DNA from: JAZDMK01 sp043800975
Lineage (GTDB): Bacteria > Bacteroidota > Bacteroidia > Bacteroidales > JAHJDW01
NCBI GenBank assembly: GCA_043800975.1
Contig: JAZDMK010000152.1
Coordinates: forward strand, 1 to 13,015
Direction of reading: 5' to 3'
DNA: 13,015 nucleotides
Made by a program: the position numbers and the translations under genes. The first letter of the stretch is position 1. The number at the start of each line of letters is the position of its first letter. This document shows, in pieces, positions 7,560 to 13,015 of the stretch. Under the pieces are notes generated by a model that searched no databases, was not told the origin of the DNA, and saw nothing but the letters and a program-made list of their open reading frames with translations.

Positions 7560-7586
7560 CAAGGCCCGTCAGCAGCGGGCTTTGTT
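7560..7586 (+). terminator. Intrinsic terminator after the T9SS cargo gene
   Basis: CAAGGCCCG (7560-7568) pairs with CGGGCTTTG (7576-7584), with one G-T wobble and a 7-nt loop. It is followed by TTATTTT. It lies 24 bp after the stop codon. Confidence 0.75.
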
Positions 7587-7676
7587 ATTTTGTGTTTTAG
7601 GATAGAAAAAAATGTTTTACTTTTATACAAAATTACGATTGCCTATTCTTATGCATACTTTTTCTGAACACACGGG

Positions 7677-7749
7677 CACATAAAAAAGTCAACGTAGCCA
7701 CATACAATTTTAAATAGTATTATGTGTCTATGTTTCCTATGATCCTATG
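7677..7749. repeat. Intergenic CACATA/TATGTG repeat cluster
   Basis: Two CACATA copies (7677-7682, 7699-7704) face four TATG copies starting at 7721, 7729, 7738 and 7746 (spacing 8, 9, 8); the first and last of these are TATGTG. The inner copies form a weak inverted repeat around an AT-rich centre. The remainder of 7587-7814 is AT-rich. A 7-of-8 match to the -7 box, TAAGTTTC, at 7782-7789 may serve the gene at 7815. The arrangement resembles a short interspersed repeat, but this needs other genomic copies to prove. Confidence 0.4.
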
Positions 7750-7814
7750 TGTTTAAAAAAAACGAAAAGTTTACTTCTGCATAAGTTTCAGTCAATCCTT
7801 AAAAAATTATCAGC

Positions 7815-9230
7815 ATGAAAAAACTTCAGCTTTCAATTCTTGGGATATTTTTCTTTGGCTGTGCTGTTGCACAAAGCGATCTGGGTACTCCCGTGTTTGT
7901 CGGGATGGGCGGCGTTGCTTCCACCATTGCCACCGACTATGAAGCCATCGGGATCAACCCGGCCAATCTGGGTTTTGAATACAATAAAAAAATTGCCGTG
8001 GGTTTGCTGAATGTCGGTGTGAATATACAGTCGAAAGCGTTTAACCTTAAAGAAATGTACAACGCCTTTACCAAGCCTGACGCAGTTTTCACCACCGAAC
8101 AGAAAAATCTTTTTGCTTCAGTCTTCACATCCGAAAACGGATTAAACTTTCAGTCGCATATAAACTGGCTGGCGGGATATGTGGCAATTGGCCCCAACCA
8201 CGGCATTGGACTTAATGTGCGCGAACGTTCCTATGGGCATGTTTCTGCCAACGAAAATCTGGCGGATATCATTTTCAACGGATACAATGCACAGGCATTT
8301 CTCGATACAAGTATATACAGCCAGTATGTTTCCGATGTTTTCGACGGAAGCCGCGCCAACTTTATTCACTACCGCGAATTGAATCTCGACTACGGCATGC
8401 GTTTGCTGAACATCAACGACGGCGGCATCAAGCTGTATGCCGGTGCCGGAGCAAAATATTTGTGGGGCATGAGCTTCGTCGATATCAAAGCCGAAGGAAA
8501 TACTTTATATGCACGCGCCGCCATCGAACAAAGTTCTTTTGATGTGAATAACGGTTTTGTAGATAACTTTTATGTAGATGATCATCCTCCTATTTTTAAT
8601 TGTTCGGGACATGGATTTGCCTTTGATTTGGGACTGAGCCTGGCCATAAACGATAAAATAAAAATTGGTGCATCCGCTACCGATATTGGTTCTATTACCT
8701 GGGACAACAACGTGGTGGAAGGAACCAACACGCTAATGCCGCATCTTGATACCACGCAGACGGGTTTAAATTCGTTCGAAATAAAAGACAACGTTGGTTT
8801 TCTGTTCGACCCCGAAGGTCTGATCGACTTTCAGCCGGGTGCTGCATTTACCACCAGTCTTCCTTCCAAATTTAGACTGGGCGCCGGATACCGCATGACT
8901 GAATTTATTGAGTTCGGTGCCGATATGACCATGCCGCTGAACGATGTAAACGGAAACCTTGATGCAGCCTTCTTTTCCTTAGGCGGTAAAGTAAATGTTT
9001 TTGAAACATGGAAAGTAAGCTCGGGTATCTCCGGAAACGCAACTTACGGATTCAACATACCCTTGGGCATTTCCACAGGCAAGATGGGTATTCTGGAAAT
9101 TTATGTGGCTACGAGCGATATACTGTCTTACTTCAGCAAAAGCCGCAATCCCATGCTCTCCTTTGCTTTCGGTATTATCCGCATTTCGATTGAAAAGCCG
9201 GAGCTGGTGAAACCACCGGTGGTGAATTAA
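7815..9230 (+). CDS. Outer-membrane beta-barrel protein, DUF5723-like
   Basis: A 471-residue protein with a signal peptide (MKKLQ, hydrophobic core, ...GCAVA-Q). The mature start resembles the PorV/FadL-like group of Bacteroidota barrels: PVFVGMGGVASTIATDYEAIGINPANLGF, where a Gly-rich opening is followed by an INPANL motif (residues about 48-53). The rest alternates amphipathic strands with Gly/Asp/Asn turns, for example GIKLYAGAGAKYLWG, KIKIGASATDIGSITW, KFRLGAGYRMTEFIEFGADMTM. It ends in short strands before KPPVVN. The best family guess is DUF5723; I infer an outer-membrane location and no defined substrate. It is the first gene of a pair: the I42-like gene begins 3 bp after its stop, so they are co-transcribed and probably translationally coupled. 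The Cys before the cleavage site is not in a good lipobox (FFGC), so I read signal peptidase I cleavage. Confidence 0.75.
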   Translation: MKKLQLSILGIFFFGCAVAQSDLGTPVFVGMGGVASTIATDYEAIGINPANLGFEYNKKIAVGLLNVGVNIQSKAFNLKEMYNAFTKPDAVFTTEQKNLFASVFTSENGLNFQSHINWLAGYVAIGPNHGIGLNVRERSYGHVSANENLADIIFNGYNAQAFLDTSIYSQYVSDVFDGSRANFIHYRELNLDYGMRLLNINDGGIKLYAGAGAKYLWGMSFVDIKAEGNTLYARAAIEQSSFDVNNGFVDNFYVDDHPPIFNCSGHGFAFDLGLSLAINDKIKIGASATDIGSITWDNNVVEGTNTLMPHLDTTQTGLNSFEIKDNVGFLFDPEGLIDFQPGAAFTTSLPSKFRLGAGYRMTEFIEFGADMTMPLNDVNGNLDAAFFSLGGKVNVFETWKVSSGISGNATYGFNIPLGISTGKMGILEIYVATSDILSYFSKSRNPMLSFAFGIIRISIEKPELVKPPVVN

Positions 9231-9233
9231 ACC

Positions 9234-9596
9234 ATGAAAAAACATTTTCTCACAACCCTGTTTCTGGTAATTTTCACATTACCCTTTTGTGCGACAGCAC
9301 AAAAAACAGATTCGATTACAATTGAATTGGCTAAATACGAGAAGTTCCGGATTCCGCTTGATTACTGCCCGGGCGCTGGATCTTTCTGGACAATTTCAGA
9401 TACCACTGATAAAGCCGTTATTTCTCATATTGAAAAAACGACAAAATTAAAAGAGGGTAACGGTCCTATAGGAGGAAATTATATTGACCTTCTGGTTTTT
9501 CAGGCAATGGCAGTGGGTAATAAGACAATTACAATTGTAATCAAGCACCTTGACGAAATACTTGAAACCAAAGTTTTGATTTTTAAAGTGACTTAA
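9234..9596 (+). CDS. Small secreted chagasin/I42-like putative protease inhibitor
   Basis: A 120-residue exported protein: signal peptide MKKH...CATA-Q (cleavage near 22/23) and a mature domain of about 97 residues. The mature domain follows the plan of chagasin-like inhibitors (MEROPS I42), which block papain-type cysteine peptidases with three loops. The first loop equivalent is CPGAGSFW (residues 45-52, in place of NPTTGYxW). The second is GPIGGN (77-82, in place of GxGG), followed by the expected hydrophobic strand and AVGNKTITIVI. The third loop (RPW in chagasin) is not conserved here (KHLDE). Length and loop order fit, but two of the three loop sequences are degenerate, so activity is uncertain. 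It starts 3 bp after the barrel gene and has no room for its own promoter. No cysteine peptidase is encoded nearby, so the target is unknown. Confidence 0.55.
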   Translation: MKKHFLTTLFLVIFTLPFCATAQKTDSITIELAKYEKFRIPLDYCPGAGSFWTISDTTDKAVISHIEKTTKLKEGNGPIGGNYIDLLVFQAMAVGNKTITIVIKHLDEILETKVLIFKVT

Positions 9597-9613
9597 AAGA
9601 AGTCGTAAGAAAA

Positions 9614-9736
9614 ATGAAAAAGAAAATCCTCATACTCTCCTCCAGCCCGCGACGGGGAGGCAATTCTGATATATAGTGCGATCCGTTTATTTTGGGTGCA
9701 AGGAAGCAGGCTTTTGAAATGGGGAAAGCAATTTGA
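9614..9736 (+). pseudogene. Relic of an NADPH-dependent FMN reductase (flavodoxin-fold) gene
   Basis: An ATG 17 bp after the I42-like stop opens KKKILILSSSPRRGGNSDI, the first strand and FMN phosphate-binding loop (SSPRxGGNSD) of the NADPH-dependent FMN reductase family. A TAG at 9674-9676 interrupts it. The same frame then reads CDPFILGARKQAFEMGKAI, which resembles the family's next helix (CDEFxxGAxEAG...), and stops at TGA 9734-9736. The remaining roughly 130 or more residues are missing: the stop codon of the neighbouring PPTase gene lies only 3 bp further on. So the gene carries a nonsense mutation and a 3' deletion. It was probably the third gene of the barrel/I42-like operon. A functional short peptide is possible but unlikely. 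Confidence 0.75.
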
Positions 9737-9739
9737 TTT

Positions 9740-10381
9740 TTATTTTTGTTTTATAGTCGTCACCAGTATATAATCATTCACGGTTTCAAAATTCAGCGTA
9801 AACCAATCTTCCTTCTTCCCTTTGCAAATGCAGGCTTCCGCTGTACCACGGGTAGAAAATGTAAACGGACGTATGCGCATATCTTCAGCGAAGATCATTC
9901 CTTTCCAGCCCGCCATTTTATACAAAGCTTCTTTGATACCCCAGCAAACATGCAGGCTTTGGGTAAAGTTTTTTCCCTGCACAAATTCTAATTCATCGTT
10001 GCAAAGAAATTTCTCCGCTACTTTTTCTATGCGTGCATGCATGTGTTCAATATCGATCCCGCAGGCAAGCCTAGGGTGAAGCAGTATGGCAGCCTTATTC
10101 CGCGAATGCGAAATGGAAATCTTCCAGGTTGAATCTTTCAGAAAAGGCTTTTCATTTTCATCATACTCAATCTGCAAAGCAACATCCGGCAACACTTCCT
10201 TCAGCAGCAAACGTATGCCCAGCCACTGTTTACGGCGGTTTTCATGAACGAAGGTTGCATAAATTTCTTCCTCTTCCGAACGTAGTTTTATCATATCCTT
10301 CATTTGATAAACCGGTTCATCCAGCTTCCAGATGCCTGTGATAGCACCCGATGGGGAACGGCGGTGAAGGAGAAGGGGCAT
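9740..10381 (-). CDS. Sfp-type 4'-phosphopantetheinyl transferase
   Basis: A 213-residue enzyme that moves 4'-phosphopantetheine from coenzyme A to a serine of an acyl or peptidyl carrier protein, turning apo into holo carrier in the cytoplasm. Sfp-type motifs are in order: N-terminal domain, SISHS (residues 89-93), the metal-binding GIDIE (Asp110, Glu112) and WGIKEALYK (147-155, catalytic Glu151 and Lys155). The length matches the two-lobed Sfp class (about 220), not the AcpS class (about 120). The ATG at 10381 has a perfect -7 box 13 bp upstream. It stands alone: no carrier, NRPS or PKS gene is in view, so its partner (fatty-acid ACP or a secondary pathway) cannot be told. Its 3' end abuts the FMN-reductase relic, converging with it. 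Confidence 0.92.
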   Translation of the reverse strand: MPLLLHRRSPSGAITGIWKLDEPVYQMKDMIKLRSEEEEIYATFVHENRRKQWLGIRLLLKEVLPDVALQIEYDENEKPFLKDSTWKISISHSRNKAAILLHPRLACGIDIEHMHARIEKVAEKFLCNDELEFVQGKNFTQSLHVCWGIKEALYKMAGWKGMIFAEDMRIRPFTFSTRGTAEACICKGKKEDWFTLNFETVNDYILVTTIKQK

Positions 10382-10394
10382 TTGAGATTTTTGA

Positions 10395-10402
10395 CAAAGT
10401 TA
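10395..10402 (-). promoter_or_regulatory. -7 promoter box of the PPTase gene
   Basis: The minus strand reads TAACTTTG, a perfect TAnnTTTG match, with a TTTC (3 of 4 for the -33 TTTG) 18 bp upstream. The box ends 13 bp before the ATG at 10381. Confidence 0.6.
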
Positions 10403-10818
10403 GACAAATTTAAAATTACCGAAACCCTCCTGATTGCTCTCTCAACTAACAATCTGAATAAAAGAAAATTATTATTTCTGCCCTTTTCACTTTTTCCTGC
10501 ACCCTCTTTTAAAAAAAACAGGGTAAGACGCTCAAATCTAAAGAGTTTACTAAAGTAAAGTTTTCTAAACCTAAACTGCTGTAATTCTGTTACATTCAGA
10601 TTGTTATATATAATACTAAATTGAGTTAGTAAATCATTCAGTAATTTTAGGCAACTTTTTTTTGCTCATCTCGTCATCTTGAAGTATTATCGCATTCTAA
10701 ATTGTTTTAGGTTATTAGAAATATTCACGAATGTTCTATGTGTAAATATGCGAAATCGTTACAAAAATTCAAAGCTGTTCTTTAATTATTTAAAAACCAC
10801 CACAAAATTTTAATTATT
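10403..10818. other. Long AT-rich intergenic/leader region before the adhesin gene
   Basis: No credible gene is seen here. TTCTAAACCTAAAC (10563-10576) is nearly the reverse complement of 10704-10720 (GTTTTAGGTTATTAGAA), so the transcript could form a long-range stem of about 13 pairs with small bulges around a 127-nt interior. I found no perfect TAnnTTTG box on the plus strand, so the adhesin promoter is not placed. The last 60 bases are very AT-rich, which fits a weakly structured start region. Confidence 0.4.
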
Positions 10819-13015
10819 ATGAAACTTTATCGCAATTTCTTTTTCATTCTTCTTGGGGCCTTCATTACAACAGGCAGTTATGCACAGTTTAACCTCGCTG
10901 GAAATGCGATTTCTACCGGAGGTGGATGCTATACACTAACAAACTCAACCGGCCAGTCGGGAGCCATCTGGAACACCACACAAATCAGCCTGAATCAGGC
11001 ATTTGACATTACCCTCACGCTCAACTTTGGCTGCAACAGCACCAGCGACGATTATATGCTCGCACCCAACTGCGGGGGAGATGGCATTTCTTTTATCCTT
11101 CAGCCAAATAACACCGGTGTGGTAGGATCAGGAGGTCAGTGTGGCTTTGGAGGAATCACCCCTTCGCTGGGTGTGGTTATGGACGACTACACCAATGGTC
11201 CGGATGATAACGCAACATACGACGGAACGGTCGATCATATCTCATTAAACTCAAACGGTGATGTGATTCACGGCACAGGCAACGAACTGGTTGCTCCTTC
11301 TGTGGGCGCCGGCAATGGCTTTCCATCAGAACTTGAAAATTGTAACAATTATACTTTCCGCTTCAAATGGACACCCGGTTCTCCCAACGGAACCATACAG
11401 GTATGGTTCAATGGCGCATTGTCATTTACCTATACCGGAAATGTAATTGCCAACATCTTTGGTGGAAACCCCAACGTTTACTGGGGTGTAGGCGGATCAA
11501 CCGGATCCTGCTGGAACACACAAACAGTTTGCATGGCCATTGCAGCGGATTTCACATTTACAACAGCTTGTTCCGGTTCGGCAACAACCTTTACCAACCA
11601 AAGTGTCAGCAGCTCTCCCATCACATCTTATTTATGGAACTTCGGTGACGGACAGACCTCCACTCTACAGAATCCAACACATGTTTATGCAGCACCGGGT
11701 ACATATAATGTTACGCTCACGATCACAAATTCAGCCGGACTGACATCTACAATTTCCAATGTGGTGACAGTTATTGGAGTTACGACAACTGCCACTGCTT
11801 CACCGGCAAGTATATGCACAGGAGCATCCACAACACTAACCGGCACAGTCACTCCAAACCCAGCTACAGTCAATCTGTATCCATCATTCACAAATACGAC
11901 CGACTATGCCATCACTGATGGTGGAGTTGCTTTTGGATGGACAGGCACAGGTGGCACCTTTGCCCAATCGAACATTGCAGTGAGCGGGATCAATGCCGGA
12001 TGGAGCGTCAACAGTGTATGCCTTAACATCAACCATACCTGGGACGGTGATGTGATTGTATATCTGAAAGATCCTTGTGGGAATCTCGTTCAGCTCATTA
12101 GCGGAGCGGGAGGAAGCGGTGATAACTTCACCAACACCTGCTTTACACCTACTGCGGCAACTGCCATTACTGCCGGCACAGCGCCATTTTCAGGGAGCTA
12201 TTCTCCTTCCGGAGGAGCTGGTATATGGACCACACTCAGTGGCTGTGCCACGCCCAACGGCACATGGAGCCTGCTGGTCGGCGACCAGACTTCTACTGAT
12301 GCCGGAACACTGCTCGACTGGACAATTACATTTAATAATCCGGTTACTGCAACATATACTTATGCATGGAACCCGGGCAACATCACCACCACACTGACTC
12401 CCGTGGTGACACCTGCCGTTACAACCACCTATACATTAACCGCTACCACCTCGCTCGGATGTACTTCTACATCAACGGTAGTCGTTACAGTCACTCCGGG
12501 CCCAACCATTACCGTGAACAGTCCTACCATTTGTAATGGCGCAACAGCAACCCTGACTGCAAACGGAGGAACCACCTACGCATGGAGCGGAGGGCTGGGA
12601 GCCGGCAATCCGAAGACTGTCACACCTGCGACTACAACAACATACACAGTAACTGGTACTACAGCGGGCTGTTCTGGAACAACAACGAGTGTCGTTACCG
12701 TTAATCCATTACCAACAGTAACAACGACTCCCGCAACTATTTGCGCAGGAGCCACAGCTACCATTTCAGCTGCAGGCGCAAACACATACGCCTGGAGCTC
12801 AGGCGGAACAGGTGCTTCCACAACCGTGACGCCTGCTGCAACAACAACTTACACTGTCACCGGAACTTCCGCTACAGGATGCACAAAGACGGCAACCTGC
12901 ATTGTCACAGTGAATCCCTTGCCCACTGTTACAACAACCCCAGCTACAATTTGTATCGGAAGTACCGCAACGATTTCTGCAGCCGGTGCGAACACATACG
13001 CATGGAGCTCAGGCG
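10819..13015 (+). CDS. Giant multidomain secreted adhesin: lectin, PKD, P domain, Ig-like repeats (partial)
   Basis: The ATG at 10819 opens 732 codons with no stop before the window ends. Signal peptide: MKLYRN, hydrophobic core, ...GSYA-Q (about 1-22). Residues about 23-248 are an L-type (legume-like) lectin domain: GDGISFILQP (88-97), the metal-site-like VVMDDYTN (119-126), and DHISLNSNGDV (139-149), suggesting carbohydrate binding. A PKD domain fills about 250-320 (YLWNFGDGQTS, then HVYAAPGTYNVTLTI). Residues about 355-506 are a proprotein-convertase P domain: NHTWDGDVIVYLKDPCG, GTWSLLVGDQTS and DAGTLLDWTITF. This sits inside the first Ig-like unit. Further Ig-like units begin at about 560, 630 and 700. 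The composition is Thr/Ala/Gly-rich and more GC-rich than its neighbours. The family usually ends in a T9SS sorting domain; that part is outside the window. Surface adhesion or glycan binding is inferred from domains. Confidence 0.9.
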   Translation, partial: MKLYRNFFFILLGAFITTGSYAQFNLAGNAISTGGGCYTLTNSTGQSGAIWNTTQISLNQAFDITLTLNFGCNSTSDDYMLAPNCGGDGISFILQPNNTGVVGSGGQCGFGGITPSLGVVMDDYTNGPDDNATYDGTVDHISLNSNGDVIHGTGNELVAPSVGAGNGFPSELENCNNYTFRFKWTPGSPNGTIQVWFNGALSFTYTGNVIANIFGGNPNVYWGVGGSTGSCWNTQTVCMAIAADFTFTTACSGSATTFTNQSVSSSPITSYLWNFGDGQTSTLQNPTHVYAAPGTYNVTLTITNSAGLTSTISNVVTVIGVTTTATASPASICTGASTTLTGTVTPNPATVNLYPSFTNTTDYAITDGGVAFGWTGTGGTFAQSNIAVSGINAGWSVNSVCLNINHTWDGDVIVYLKDPCGNLVQLISGAGGSGDNFTNTCFTPTAATAITAGTAPFSGSYSPSGGAGIWTTLSGCATPNGTWSLLVGDQTSTDAGTLLDWTITFNNPVTATYTYAWNPGNITTTLTPVVTPAVTTTYTLTATTSLGCTSTSTVVVTVTPGPTITVNSPTICNGATATLTANGGTTYAWSGGLGAGNPKTVTPATTTTYTVTGTTAGCSGTTTSVVTVNPLPTVTTTPATICAGATATISAAGANTYAWSSGGTGASTTVTPAATTTYTVTGTSATGCTKTATCIVTVNPLPTVTTTPATICIGSTATISAAGANTYAWSSG
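12496..13015 (+). repeat. Tandem 210-bp coding repeats (70-residue Ig-like units) within the adhesin
   Basis: Units start at 12496, 12706 and 12916 (residues 560, 630, 700), each exactly 210 bp after the last, and the third is cut by the window end. Each has a Cys 12 residues in, then Tyr-Ala-Trp starting 15 residues later (Y587, Y657, Y727). In the two complete units a second Cys follows 31 residues after that (C618, C688). The Cys pair suggests an Ig-like core disulfide. Confidence 0.85.

Noticed and set aside
7855..7875. Lipoprotein signal on the barrel (FFGC)
   Set aside because: The residues before Cys do not make a proper lipobox, and an AVA-Q signal peptidase I site follows directly.
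9674..9676. TAG read as an amino acid (suppression or pyrrolysine)
   Set aside because: The frame stops again after 19 more codons and the rest of the domain is absent, so the gene is dead whatever happens at the TAG.
12496..13015. CRISPR-like array from regularly spaced repeats
   Set aside because: The 210-bp period is a coding repeat in a continuous open frame, with units similar throughout and no unique spacers.

Overview
The window looks like a chromosomal segment of a Bacteroidota bacterium (class Bacteroidia or a near relative). The evidence is an S46 dipeptidyl-peptidase, a RprXY-type two-component pair, a DUF5723-like outer-membrane barrel, a type IX secretion (T9SS) sorting domain, a lectin/PKD/P-domain adhesin, moderately AT-rich DNA, and four perfect TAnnTTTG boxes (the Bacteroidota -7 promoter element) placed just upstream of genes. 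No tRNA, rRNA, insertion sequence or CRISPR array is visible.

Layout. 1-970 (-): 323 codons of an open, very basic secreted protein made of about eight 38-41-residue tandem repeats. It runs off the left edge. 1218-3416 (+): S46 dipeptidyl-peptidase with an intact triad and an unusual Ala at its specificity position, followed by a terminator. 3525-4349 (+): PstS-like phosphate-binding protein, converging on and sharing stop-codon bases with rprY. 5060-6676 and 4346-5050 (-): sensor kinase then OmpR-family regulator, an operon. 6677-6803: divergent promoter region with four 10-bp-phased TTTAACA-like repeats between two -7 boxes. 6804-7535 (+): secreted protein with a T9SS type A sorting domain, then a terminator. 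7815-9230 and 9234-9596 (+): DUF5723-like barrel and, 3 bp later, a chagasin (I42)-like secreted inhibitor. 9614-9736 (+): relic of an NADPH-dependent FMN reductase. 9740-10381 (-): Sfp-type phosphopantetheinyl transferase. 10382-10818: long leader. 10819 to the end (+): start of a giant adhesin (lectin, PKD, P domain spliced inside an Ig-like repeat, more Ig-like repeats) that runs off the right edge.

How it fits together. Most genes are cell-envelope or secretion functions: a periplasmic peptidase, a phosphate-binding protein, an envelope-sensing two-component system, an outer-membrane barrel, a putative protease inhibitor and T9SS cargo or candidate cargo. The phased repeats between rprX and the T9SS cargo gene suggest that the RprY-like regulator activates its own operon and the cargo gene together. 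The strongest unexplained items are the basic repeat protein, this phased operator, and the P domain nested within an Ig-like repeat.
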